From the NCBI RefSeq assembly GCF_003129905.1, contig NZ_QFFM01000001.1, forward strand, positions 62,001 to 126,000: a stretch of DNA of 64,000 bases, written 5' to 3'. This stretch comes from Bifidobacterium callitrichidarum. Its GTDB lineage: Bacteria; Actinomycetota; Actinomycetes; Actinomycetales; Bifidobacteriaceae. The notes under the pieces were generated by a model. It made no database searches. It worked only from the letters and a program-made list of their open reading frames with translations, and was not told the origin of the DNA. Each line of letters starts with the position of its first letter. Within the stretch, counting starts at the first letter, position 1. Below are positions 42,910 to 50,885 of this stretch, piece after piece. Both the position numbers and the translations under genes were made by a program.

Positions 42910-43116
42910 CTATCTGCGTTACAAGGGGCTGATTGGGCTTCATCAGGACATCTATCTGCGTTACGAGGGGCTCCGCTCAGCGTAGATACAGTCCCCCAAC
43001 GGCGGAATATCGATGTATGGGCGGTTCGGACACCCCCGATTAACCGGTTGCGCAGCCCCTTGTAACGCAGATAGGTATCCCAGCCCCCGCAAATCAGCCC
43101 CTCGTAACGCAGATAG
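42910..43116. repeat. 207-bp four-armed palindromic element, copy B
   Basis: Same organisation as copy A: CTATCTGCGTTACAAGGGGC (42910), a second direct arm ending about 42972, then inverted arms GCCCCTTGTAACGCAGATAG (43054 region) and CCCCTCGTAACGCAGATAG ending 43116. All four arms here use the CTATCTGCGTTAC form, whereas copy A has a variant outer pair. It lies 3' of the amidohydrolase gene. Confidence 0.85.
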
Positions 43117-43165
43117 GATTCCCGCAGGTGTTGTGAAGGGGTTCATTTTGTGTTGGGCGTGCAAA

Positions 43166-43210
43166 AAGGCTGTGTGCCGCATCCCCGAGAGAGATGCGGC
43201 ACACAGCCTT
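43166..43210 (-). terminator. Terminator of trpS
   Basis: AAGGCTGTGTGCCGCATC pairs perfectly over 18 bp with its complement ending 43210, loop of 9 bases. On the minus strand the stem is followed by TTTTTG, so it is a strong intrinsic terminator for trpS. Confidence 0.9.
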
Positions 43211-43250
43211 ACACGTATTTAAACGTACGGTCCGAAAGGCCGGGCAGAAC

Positions 43251-44342
43251 TCAGTACTTCATGCCCATGGCCTCGCGCACCTGGTCGAGGGTTTCCTCGG
43301 CGATGGCGTTGGCGCGCTTGTTGCCGTCCTCCAGCACGTCGCGGATGTAGTCCATATCCTTGGCCAGTTCGGCGCGACGTTCGCGGTGCGGGGCCAGGAA
43401 GTTGTTCACGGACTCGATCACGTATGCCTTCAGGGCGCCGGCGCCGGCATCGCCGATCTCCTCGGCGATTTCCTTCGGGTCGCGGCCGGTCACCAGTCCG
43501 GCGGTGGTCAGCAGGGCGGAGACCTGCGGGCGGGCGATCGGGTCGAACGTGATTTTGCGCTCGGAATCGGTCGGGCTCTTCTTGATGAGCTTGGCGGTCT
43601 CCTCGGCGGTGGCGCCCAGCATGATGGAGTTGCCGTAGGACTTGCTCATCTTGCGACCGTCGAGGCCCGGAATCTCCGGGGCGTCGGACAGGATGGCGGC
43701 CGGTTCCGGGAACACCGGGTGCTTCTTGGCGTAACGCTCGTTGAAGCGGCGGGCGATGGTGCGCGTGATCTCAATGTGCGGCAGGTTGTCCTTGCCGACC
43801 GGCACCACGTTGGCCTTGCAGAAGAGGATGTCGCACGCCTGGTGCACCGGGTAAGTGAGCAGCAGGCCGGTCAGCGCGTGGCCGGAGGCCTCCATCTCGG
43901 ACTTCACGGTCGGGTTGCGGTGCAGCTCGGCCTCGGTCACGAGGGAAAGGAACGGCAGCAGCAGCTGGTTCTCGGCCGGTACGGCGGAGTGCGCGTAGAT
44001 CATGGTCTTCTTCGGGTCGATGCCGGCGGCCATGTAATCCAGCACGAGGTTCAGCACGTTCTCCTGGATGTGCTCGGTGGTGTCGCGGTCGGTGATCACC
44101 TGGTAGTCCGCGATGATGATGTTGGAGTGCACACCCTTGTTCTGCATGGCCACGCGCTCCTTGATGGAACCGAAGTAGTGGCCGAGGTGCAGACGGCCGG
44201 TCGGGCGGTCGCCGGTGAGCATCGTGAACTTGCCCGGCTCGGCTTCGAGCTTGGCGAGCGTCTCGTCCGAACGCTTCTTGGCGGCGAGGAAGCTCGCGCT
44301 CATCTCATTGCCTGCCGCTGTCAATTGCTGCTCGTCGGTCAT
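43251..44342 (-). CDS. trpS: Tryptophanyl-tRNA synthetase
   Basis: A 363-residue class I aminoacyl-tRNA synthetase charging tRNA-Trp. The HIGH-type motif is TGRLHLGHY near residue 48 (preceded by the typical GDRPTG) and the KMSKS motif is GRKMSKSYGN near residue 235; SVP/YPVHQACDILF and VGKDNLPHIEITR are the family's tryptophan-pocket stretches. AAAGGATTTCGC precedes the ATG at 44342. An 18-bp terminator follows. The upstream region shows no obvious T-box. Confidence 0.97.
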   Translation of the reverse strand: MTDEQQLTAAGNEMSASFLAAKKRSDETLAKLEAEPGKFTMLTGDRPTGRLHLGHYFGSIKERVAMQNKGVHSNIIIADYQVITDRDTTEHIQENVLNLVLDYMAAGIDPKKTMIYAHSAVPAENQLLLPFLSLVTEAELHRNPTVKSEMEASGHALTGLLLTYPVHQACDILFCKANVVPVGKDNLPHIEITRTIARRFNERYAKKHPVFPEPAAILSDAPEIPGLDGRKMSKSYGNSIMLGATAEETAKLIKKSPTDSERKITFDPIARPQVSALLTTAGLVTGRDPKEIAEEIGDAGAGALKAYVIESVNNFLAPHRERRAELAKDMDYIRDVLEDGNKRANAIAEETLDQVREAMGMKY

Positions 44343-44475
44343 GCGAAATCCTTTGAAATAGCCTCAAATAAACGCTTTTTATGGTAAAAGTGTGAGCCGA
44401 CAACGAACAAGCCGCAAACAAGTGGTACTCTCATAAGTTGATGAATCGAACAGCACAGTAATCGCAGGGGGTCGC

Positions 44476-44868
44476 ATGGGCCGCGGACGTCAGAAAGCCA
44501 AGCAGCAGAAAATAGCCCGTAAGCTCAAGTATCTGACTACCGATACCGATTATGACGAGCTGGCCAAGGAACTGAGCGAGCAGGAGCCGGGAGTGGGGTC
44601 TCCCGATCCGTTCGCCGACATCGAAGCCAAGTATGCTCACGATGTGGACGCCGATCATGAGACGTCCGCTGCGGATGCCGTTTCCGAACCGGCCGCTCCG
44701 GTCGCGGACGATGATCTTGATGAATACGCCAAGTGGGCCGCCGAGGCCGCCGCGAAGGCGACGAGCGGCGAATTCCCGAAGACCACGGCCAAGCCGGCCG
44801 CACTGCACAAGCCCATCCCGATGCCGAAGCCGCGCCCGATTCCGAGCGCTCTCAAGCCGAAGCAGTGA
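44476..44868 (+). CDS. DUF3073-family actinobacterial protein
   Basis: A 130-residue protein whose first 35 residues, MGRGRQKAKQQKIARKLKY and DTDYDELAKEL, are the DUF3073 signature found across actinobacteria. The rest is acidic and Ala/Pro-rich and looks disordered, ending in a Pro-Lys-rich tail (KPIPMPKPRPIPSALKPKQ). The basic start suggests nucleic-acid or ribosome contact, but no function is established. CAGGGGG precedes the ATG. It is divergent from trpS and ends at a good terminator. Confidence 0.85.
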   Translation: MGRGRQKAKQQKIARKLKYLTTDTDYDELAKELSEQEPGVGSPDPFADIEAKYAHDVDADHETSAADAVSEPAAPVADDDLDEYAKWAAEAAAKATSGEFPKTTAKPAALHKPIPMPKPRPIPSALKPKQ

Positions 44869-44920
44869 TTGGTTTTGCCGATTGACGGCGCTCGCGCAGT
44901 CGCCGTTTCCATACTTTCTA

Positions 44921-44947
44921 GGCGTCCGCTCAGTGCGGGCGCCTTTT
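44921..44947 (+). terminator. Terminator of DUF3073 gene
   Basis: GGCGTCCGC-TCAGT-GCGGGCGCC forms a 9-bp stem with one G-T pair and is followed by TTTTC. Confidence 0.8.
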
Positions 44948-44976
44948 CGTTGCCTGCGGCAGGGCGGCGATCGCTC

Positions 44977-45411
44977 TCAGGCCAGCGGCAGCAGGTCGCT
45001 CAGGTCGTCGCGTTCGCCGACGGCGCTGATGTGTCCGGCGTCCTTTTCCTCCGCCCAGTCCGTGATGCCGCAGGCCAGCCGTAGCCAGACTTCCGGGTCC
45101 AGTTCGATGACGTCCGGCGGCGTGAGGTTGTGCGGGTCCGATTCCGGACCGTCCAGGATCTTGACGGCTCCCCACGGTGCCACGCGCACCTCCACACCCG
45201 GCCCGGGCGCGCGGCATTCCAGCAGGAACAGCGAGTAGCGCACGGCCATCGCCCATACGTTGCGCGGCAGTTCGGGGCGGACGGCAAGGCGGGCGGTGGC
45301 GCTGCCGGAGTCATCGATGCCGACGGCGTTCACCGTCTCCCGCGCGGCCTCGGCCCAACGCTTGAACGCCTCGCGTCCGCGAGGCAGGTCCCTTTCCAAA
45401 ATCACAGCCAT
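44977..45411 (-). CDS. Bacterial SCP (sterol-carrier-like) domain protein
   Basis: A 144-residue protein matching the short actinobacterial bacterial-SCP family: after a helical start, RYSLFLLECRAPGPGVEVRVAPWGAVKI, then PPDVIELDPEVWLRLACGITDWAEE and the C-terminal SAVGERDDLSDLLPL. The fold binds a hydrophobic ligand, but the cellular role is unknown. GGGGGC lies directly before the ATG at 45411; upstream in-frame starts run into the glgP promoter region and are unlikely. Confidence 0.8.
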   Translation of the reverse strand: MAVILERDLPRGREAFKRWAEAARETVNAVGIDDSGSATARLAVRPELPRNVWAMAVRYSLFLLECRAPGPGVEVRVAPWGAVKILDGPESDPHNLTPPDVIELDPEVWLRLACGITDWAEEKDAGHISAVGERDDLSDLLPLA

Positions 45412-45724
45412 GCCCCCATCTTCGCACGATGGCGTGCGCGATGGTTCCCCGATGACGCCATCGTGGAGGATGTCTCGAATGCCGGAATGTCGCGCGCCTC
45501 GGCAGGGGGCATTCCGCAGGCCACGGGGCGCGTATTGCAAACGATGACATCGATGACATACGCGGAGATGCGCAAACTACGTAGGCGTGCTATGCTCCTA
45601 ATGAGAACGTATGCATAACGCTCTTTTCCAATGCTGTTACGGAGAGTTCATGCCTGCGTTTATGTGGCGATACCTATCTCGCGGCATAATGAAGTCGGGC
45701 AACTATCCCGGAAGGAAAGTCAGA
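45412..45724 (+). promoter_or_regulatory. Promoter and leader region of glgP
   Basis: No gene is seen between the divergent SCP gene and glgP. TATGCT at 45591 is a plausible -10 box, giving a leader of about 125 bases. A short direct repeat GATGACATCGATGACATA lies at 45543-45560. GGAAGGAAA before 45725 is the glgP ribosome-binding site. Confidence 0.4.
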
Positions 45725-48172
45725 ATGACCGAAATCACCGCACCCAAGTCTCCTGTCACGGCGGCTCAGTTCGCCGACGAGATTCGCGAGCAACTCAAGT
45801 ACACCCAGAACGTCACCCCTGAGCAGGCCACCGCGGCCGATGTGTATGTCGCCGCCTCCAAGGCCGTGCGCAACCACCTCGCGGACGCCTGGTTCAAGAC
45901 CCAGGCCGATACCGTCAACGGCAACACCAAGGCCGTGGGCTACTTCTCCGCCGAGTTCCTTATGGGCAAGCAGCTGGAGAACGCACTGCTCAACGCCGGC
46001 CTGACCGAGCAGTTCGACGAGGCCGTCGAGGCCCTTGGCTTCCAGCCGAAGGACATCGTCGACGCCGAGTACGAGCCGGGCCTGGGCAACGGCGGCCTTG
46101 GCCGTCTCGCCGCCTGCTTCATCGACTCCCTCGCCTCCCTGGGCGTGCCGGCCTTCGGCTACGGCATCCAGTACAAGTATGGCATCTTCAAGCAGACGTT
46201 CGACGAGAACGGCAAGCAGGTGGAGACCCCGGACTACTGGCTGAACAACGAGGAGCCGTGGGGCCACATCGACTACAACCGTGACCAGAAGGTCTCCTTC
46301 GGCGGCGAGGTCGTCGAGGAGAACGGCAAGAAGGTGTGGAAGCCGGCCTGGTCCGTGCGCGCCGTGCCGGTCGACTACCTGGTGCCGGGCTACAAGTCCC
46401 AGCGTGTGAACACCCTGCGTCTGTGGACCGCCAAGTCCTACGACGAGTTCGATCTGCTCGCCTTCAACCGCTCCGAGTACATGGAGGCCGTCAAGCCGCA
46501 GGTCAAGGCCGAGAACATCTCCAAGATCCTCTACCCGGAGGATTCCACCAAGGTCGGCAAGGAGCTGCGTCTCGAGCAGCAGTACTTCTTCGTGTCCGCC
46601 TCCCTGCATGACGCCATCCGCGTCTTCTACCCGGGCGAGGCCAAGCCGGATCTGACCACCTTCCCGAACAAGATCACGTTCCAGCTCAACGACACCCACC
46701 CGGTCATCGGCATCCCCGAGCTCATGCGCATCCTCATCGATGAGTACGACTACGACTGGGATACCGCCTGGGACATCACCGTCAAGACCTTCAACTACAC
46801 CTGCCACACCCTGCTGCCGGAGGCCCTCGAGGTCTGGCCGGCCAGCCTGATTGGCGAGCTGCTGCCGCGTCACCTCGAGATCATCGAGAAGATCAACGAG
46901 CAGTTCGAGGACGAGCTCAAGGGCAAGGGCATCGCCGATGAGACCATCGAGCGCATGCGCATCTACACCGGCGACTCCGTCCGCATGGCCTACCTGGCCA
47001 CCTACGGCGGCTCCCACGTCAACGGCGTGGCCGAGCTGCACTCCCAGCTCCTGAAGGACATGACCCTGAAGGACTTCTCCGACGCCTACCCGACCAAGTT
47101 CACCAACGTGACCAACGGTGTGACCCCGCGTCGCTTCGTCAAGCTCGCCAACCCGGGCCTGTCCGACCTCATCACCGAGGGTCTGGGCACCGACAAGTGG
47201 CTCTCCGATCTCGAGCTGCTGCAGGGCCTGGTCCCGCTGGCCAAGGACGACGAGTTCGTCAAGAAGTTCGCCGCCGTCAAGGCCGCCAACAAGCACGCCT
47301 TCGTGGGCTTCGCCAAGGATCACTACGGCATCGACATCGACGAGAACACCATGTTCAACACGATGGTCAAGCGTCTGCACGAGTACAAGCGTCAGGCCCT
47401 GAAGATCCTGGCCGTCATCTCCAAGTACGCCGCCATCAAGAACGGCACCGTCTCCGCCGACGAGATCCTGCCGCGCACCGTGTTCTTCGGCGCCAAGGCC
47501 GCTCCGGGCTACTACCTGGCCAAGATGACCATCCAGCTCATCAACAACGTCTCCAAGGTCGTCAACAACGATCCGGACGTCAAGGGCAAGCTGGCCGTCC
47601 ACATGCTGCCGAACTACAACATCGAGATGGCTCAGAACCTGATTCCCGCCACCGAACTGGACGAACAGATCTCCCAGGCCGGCAAGGAAGCCTCCGGCAC
47701 CGGCAACATGAAGTTCGCCCTCAACGGCGCCCTGACCGTGGGCACCCTGGACGGCGCGAACGTCGAGATCCGCGAGAAGGTCGGCGCCGAGAACTTCTTC
47801 CTGTTCGGCATGACCGTCGATGAGGTCGAGAAGCTGTACGCCGACGGTTACGATCCGGCCAAGTACTACGAGGCCGATCCTCGCCTGAAGCAGGCCATCG
47901 ATCTGGTCGCCAACGGCACCTTCTCCAACGGTGACCGCAACGCCTACGCTCCGCTCGTGGCCGACTGGCTGACCAAGGACTGGTTCATGACCCTGGCCGA
48001 CTTCTCCGCCTACGCCGACATCCAGGCCGAGATCGAGAAGCTCTACCGCGACCAGCTCGAGTGGAACCGCAAGGCCCTGCTCAACGTGGCCAACTCCGGC
48101 TACTTCAGCTCCGACCGCTCCATCGAGGATTACCTCGAGCGCATCTGGCACACCGGCCCGCTCGCCGACTGA
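45725..48172 (+). CDS. glgP: Glycogen/alpha-glucan phosphorylase
   Basis: An 815-residue GT35 phosphorylase that releases glucose 1-phosphate from glycogen or maltodextrins using pyridoxal phosphate. GYFSAEFLMGKQLENALLN near residue 75, EPGLGNGGLGRLAACFIDS near 118, FQLNDTHP near 318 and the cofactor-lysine region EASGTGNMKFALNGALTVGTLDGANVEI are all intact. Codon use is highly biased, a sign of strong expression. GGAAGGAAA lies before the ATG at 45725, which is preferred over an earlier in-frame ATG at 45611. Confidence 0.96.
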   Translation: MTEITAPKSPVTAAQFADEIREQLKYTQNVTPEQATAADVYVAASKAVRNHLADAWFKTQADTVNGNTKAVGYFSAEFLMGKQLENALLNAGLTEQFDEAVEALGFQPKDIVDAEYEPGLGNGGLGRLAACFIDSLASLGVPAFGYGIQYKYGIFKQTFDENGKQVETPDYWLNNEEPWGHIDYNRDQKVSFGGEVVEENGKKVWKPAWSVRAVPVDYLVPGYKSQRVNTLRLWTAKSYDEFDLLAFNRSEYMEAVKPQVKAENISKILYPEDSTKVGKELRLEQQYFFVSASLHDAIRVFYPGEAKPDLTTFPNKITFQLNDTHPVIGIPELMRILIDEYDYDWDTAWDITVKTFNYTCHTLLPEALEVWPASLIGELLPRHLEIIEKINEQFEDELKGKGIADETIERMRIYTGDSVRMAYLATYGGSHVNGVAELHSQLLKDMTLKDFSDAYPTKFTNVTNGVTPRRFVKLANPGLSDLITEGLGTDKWLSDLELLQGLVPLAKDDEFVKKFAAVKAANKHAFVGFAKDHYGIDIDENTMFNTMVKRLHEYKRQALKILAVISKYAAIKNGTVSADEILPRTVFFGAKAAPGYYLAKMTIQLINNVSKVVNNDPDVKGKLAVHMLPNYNIEMAQNLIPATELDEQISQAGKEASGTGNMKFALNGALTVGTLDGANVEIREKVGAENFFLFGMTVDEVEKLYADGYDPAKYYEADPRLKQAIDLVANGTFSNGDRNAYAPLVADWLTKDWFMTLADFSAYADIQAEIEKLYRDQLEWNRKALLNVANSGYFSSDRSIEDYLERIWHTGPLAD

Positions 48173-48320
48173 CGGAGTGTCCGCGGCGTTGCTCCTCGGT
48201 CGACGTACCTTCGTACGCCTTCCCTCGGTGCGCCTTGCGGACACACACGTCAGTCGACTCGCTCCGCTCGCCTGACGGCTCGGGACCGGCGCGCCAAATG
48301 CGCGCTGGTCCCTGCCTCGC

Positions 48321-48519
48321 GACTGTCGTCGCTCGGCGTCGCCTACAAACAGTCCACCGGACTGTTTGCTTAACGGCGCCGCACTCTGGCACACCGGCTC
48401 GCTCGCCTGAGCATAACCTCGGCTCCCCTCTCTGAGGGGAGCTGTCACCGTAGGTGACTGAGGGGAGTAGCGCTATGTGTGTGGCTCCGCTCAGCAGCTC
48501 CCCTCAGAGAGGGGAGCCG
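48321..48519. repeat. R2 fragment and R1 repeat pair after glgP
   Basis: 48321-48378 repeats the R2 core seen at 17.8 and 19.4 kb (CTACAAACAGTCCACCGGAC and GTTTGCTTAACGGC). 48420-48519 is an R1 unit and its inverted partner, with outer arms GGCTCCCCTCTCTGAGGGG and CCCCTCAGAGAGGGGAGCC. The gap 48173-48593 contains no gene. Confidence 0.7.
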
Positions 48520-48537
48520 GAGTCTGACGGCATACGA

Positions 48538-48570
48538 AAGCCCCCGCAATCAAATCGGTTGCGGGGGCTT
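48538..48570 (-). terminator. Terminator of the small membrane protein gene
   Basis: AAGCCCCCGCAA and TTGCGGGGGCTT form a perfect 12-bp stem with a 9-base loop, 24 bp after the minus-strand stop at 48594; on that strand it continues TTCGT. Confidence 0.8.
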
Positions 48571-48593
48571 CCTCGTATATAACAGCTGGAAAA

Positions 48594-48815
48594 TCAGGCT
48601 TCGGCCGGGGCGGCTTCGGGCTCCTCCTCATCGCCCTTGTCCGCGGCCTTGTTCAGGCCCAGATCCACCGGCGAAGAGCTGTTCTCCCACGGCTCCTCCC
48701 ACGGATCGTAATCCGGGTTCTGCTGCTTGTAGATGTACAGACCCACCACCGCTGCGAGCAGCGCGCCGAACAGCAGTGCGAAGAACTTCCAACCGTTAGA
48801 AGACTTGTTCTCCAT
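48594..48815 (-). CDS. Small single-pass membrane protein, unknown function
   Basis: A 73-residue protein with one N-terminal membrane helix (FFALLFGALLAAVVGLYIY, about residues 10-28), then a Trp/Pro/Asp patch (DYDPWEEPWE) and an acidic Ala/Glu tail. AAAGGAGCC precedes the ATG at 48815, and a strong terminator follows the stop, so it is a real short transcript. The type of sequence is common beside actinobacterial division genes, but I recognise no family. It is divergent from the rhomboid gene. Confidence 0.75.
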   Translation of the reverse strand: MENKSSNGWKFFALLFGALLAAVVGLYIYKQQNPDYDPWEEPWENSSSPVDLGLNKAADKGDEEEPEAAPAEA

Positions 48816-48945
48816 GACGGCTCCTTTCCCTAGGGATCGTCTGGTCGGTATGCCCATTCAGACCGACTCTGCTCCCTATTCTAAGTCGGTGTTTGTGTTG
48901 ATTGGGTGGAATGACATGCGCTCCGATACAGTGGAGCCCATGCGT

Positions 48946-49677
48946 ATGCCTACCAAACAGCAGATTCGATACCAATGGGAACGCGGCGGCCCGGTGGTCA
49001 CATGGGCACTGATCGTCGCCTGTGTGGCGGTGTGGTTGGTGGAGGTGCTCGCCGGGTTCATCTCGCCGGCGTTGCAGAGCTGGCTGATCGTGCGGGGCAT
49101 GGCGGCCCCGGCCACGATGGTGCGCGAGCCGTGGACCATCGTCACCTCGATGTTCCTGCACGCGCCGAACTCGATCCTGCACATCCTGTTCAACATGATC
49201 GCCCTGTATTCCGTGGGACCCGAACTTGAACGGCTTATGGGCCACTGGCGGTTCCTGGGCCTGTACATGATTTCCGGGCTCGGCGGTGCGCTGGGCCTTA
49301 TGGCGTGGGGCGTGCTGGCCCCCGGCGGCCAAGGCTGGCAATACGCCGCATACGGCGCTTCGGGCGCACTGTTCGGCCTGTTTGCCGCCCTGCTGGTGGT
49401 GTACCGGCGCATCGGTGCCGATATCCGCTCGATGCTGGTGTGGATGGCGGTCAACTTCGCCCTGCCGTTCGTGGTGGGCGGTGTGGCCTGGCAGGCGCAT
49501 GTGGGCGGATTCGTGGTCGGCGGACTGCTCACCTGGCTGCTGGTGGCCGGATTGAAGCCGTGGCGCTCCAAGAGCCTGAAATGGCGCATGCAGGTGTACG
49601 GCTGGGGCGTCACCGTGCTGGTGGTGGCGCTGATTCTGGCCCTCAACACCGCCAACCCGTATGCCGGACTCCTATAA
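48946..49677 (+). CDS. Rhomboid-family intramembrane serine protease
   Basis: A 243-residue membrane protein with about six segments. The catalytic Ser is in YGASGALFGLFAA and the catalytic His in AHVGGFVVGGLL; the HILFNMIALYSVG and GPELERLMG stretch is the conserved L1/TM2 region with FLH-like SMFLHAPNSILHILFN. It would cleave membrane proteins within the bilayer; substrates are unknown. GGAG lies 9 bases before the ATG at 48946; the ATG at 48940 is too close. It is followed directly by the DnaA-box cluster. Confidence 0.9.
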   Translation: MPTKQQIRYQWERGGPVVTWALIVACVAVWLVEVLAGFISPALQSWLIVRGMAAPATMVREPWTIVTSMFLHAPNSILHILFNMIALYSVGPELERLMGHWRFLGLYMISGLGGALGLMAWGVLAPGGQGWQYAAYGASGALFGLFAALLVVYRRIGADIRSMLVWMAVNFALPFVVGGVAWQAHVGGFVVGGLLTWLLVAGLKPWRSKSLKWRMQVYGWGVTVLVVALILALNTANPYAGLL

Positions 49678-49785
49678 GGGAGACTGTCAACAATCCACGT
49701 CCAAGTTATGCACATCGCCGACGCAAGGGATACCGCGGGGTGGGGAATCGAGTTGTGCACAGGTGTGGGGAAAAGTGTATAAGTC

Positions 49786-50112
49786 TGTGGATAACCCGGT
49801 GGGTTGGTGGATATCGGAGCTCTCCGGTGCATAAGTCCTTACCGCATAACTGTGGATAACCGGCGTACAACCCCGATTTCCACAGGTCTTCATGCACCGG
49901 CCAATCGGCGAAAAACCGGCGCAAATCAGGGTTATACACGGGATATACACCATGAAACGCACCTTATCCACCACTTATCCACTAGTTATCCACACCCTTT
50001 TCCACATTCGGTGGATAACTGGCTCGAAAAACTACAATCGTGTAATTCATCCACATTGAGTGGATAACCGTGTGGATAACTCGTGGATAAGTGGTGGATA
50101 GCTGTGGGTAAC
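49786..50112. other. Dense DnaA-box cluster, candidate replication origin or DnaA-titration site
   Basis: The gap 49678-50168 holds at least four perfect TTATCCACA boxes (49786, 49851 and 50071 on the minus strand, 49986 on the plus strand) and about seven one-mismatch boxes (for example 49932, 49964, 49975, 50010, 50059, 50082, 50104). Three plus-strand boxes in a row sit between minus-strand groups. An AT-rich stretch, GAAAAACTACAATCGTGTAA, at 50027-50046 could be an unwinding element. No dnaA or dnaN gene is in the window. Confidence 0.8.
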
Positions 50113-50168
50113 TGGTGGACAGGGCGTGCGCAGCATGCTGGCCCGCCAGAACAGAATGGATACACAAA

Positions 50169-50290
50169 GGCTCTGTTAAACCAAGATTGACATGAATTCC
50201 ATTGGACTACCCCTCAGTCGGCTTCGCCGCCAGCTCCCCTGACAAGGGAAGCCAAGAATGGGACCATGTCAATCTTGGCTGAACAGAGCC
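50169..50290. mobile_element. MITE copy 3
   Basis: A 122-bp element with left end GGCTCTGTTAAACCAAGATT and an inverted right end ending CAGAGCC, and an R1 core in the same orientation as copy 1. Flanks TACACAAA (50161-50168) and TACGCAAA (50291-50298) agree in 7 of 8 bases, an aged target duplication. It is inserted between the DnaA-box cluster and the crgA terminator. Confidence 0.85.
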
Positions 50291-50297
50291 TACGCAA

Positions 50298-50332
50298 AAG
50301 GCCGGCCCCGATTGAAATCGGGAACCGGCCTT
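50298..50332 (-). terminator. Terminator of crgA
   Basis: AAGGCCGG at 50298 pairs with CCGGCCTT ending 50332, with an inner CCCGATT/AATCGGG stem. On the minus strand it is followed by TTGCG after CCTT. MITE copy 3 abuts it. Confidence 0.8.
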
Positions 50333-50366
50333 GCAATACGTCAATCGGACGAATAAGGCAGCGGAC

Positions 50367-50798
50367 TCAGCGCCAACCCATCGTCATCAGGAAGCCCACC
50401 ATGATCAGCGCGAAGCCGATCGCCAGGTTCCAGGCGCCGATGTTCGGAATCGGCCAGGCGCCGGACGGCGACAGGTAGTACACCACGCACCAGATCAGAC
50501 CGATGATCATGAACGCGCAGAACACCGGAACGAACCAACGCGGGTTGGACTTGGTGCCCTTGATGGTCTCCTCCACGCGCTTGGTGTTCTCCTCCTGGCG
50601 GCTCATCATGCGCTGCATCTGCGGGGTCATCGTGGACTTGTCGGCGGTGGCGTTCAGGACGGCCTGAACCTGATCCATATCAACACCGTAGTTCTCGTCC
50701 TCGGCGGCGGCAGCGTCGTCAGCGGCCTTGGCGGAAGTCTCGTCCTGCCAGTCCTTCTGGTCGTTCGAGTCGGTTTCGTGCAGCTCTTCGTTAGCCAT
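50367..50798 (-). CDS. crgA: Cell division protein CrgA
   Basis: A 143-residue CrgA protein, an actinobacterial regulator at the septum that recruits peptidoglycan enzymes. The N-terminal 85 residues are acidic and probably disordered; the C-terminal part has the family's two helices: SNPRWFVPVFCAFMIIGLIWCVVYYL and PIPNIGAWNLAIGFALIMVGFLM, with the W-R ending. It is longer than the roughly 90-residue mycobacterial form because of the acidic tail. GGAG lies 9 bases before the ATG at 50798. Its position beside DUF881, sortase and trpG is the usual actinobacterial order. Confidence 0.93.
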   Translation of the reverse strand: MANEELHETDSNDQKDWQDETSAKAADDAAAAEDENYGVDMDQVQAVLNATADKSTMTPQMQRMMSRQEENTKRVEETIKGTKSNPRWFVPVFCAFMIIGLIWCVVYYLSPSGAWPIPNIGAWNLAIGFALIMVGFLMTMGWR

Positions 50799-50885
50799 CA
50801 GCATAGTCTCCATTCAATAGGCTAAAAGTCATAATAGTGGTTACACTCGAAACCAGCGAACACGCCGAGGAAAAGACGGGTATTT

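Noticed and set aside
44343-44475. T-box or tryptophan attenuator before trpS
   Set aside because: The leader is only about 130 bp, shared with the divergent DUF3073 gene; no T-box core (TGGNACCGCG-like) or Trp-rich leader peptide is visible.
48173-48300. glgP terminator
   Set aside because: Only a loose GTGTCCGC/GCGGACAC pairing over about 60 bp is seen, too weak and too far apart to call.
49804-50067. Short frames inside the DnaA-box cluster
   Set aside because: They consist of translated DnaA boxes and have no translation signals.
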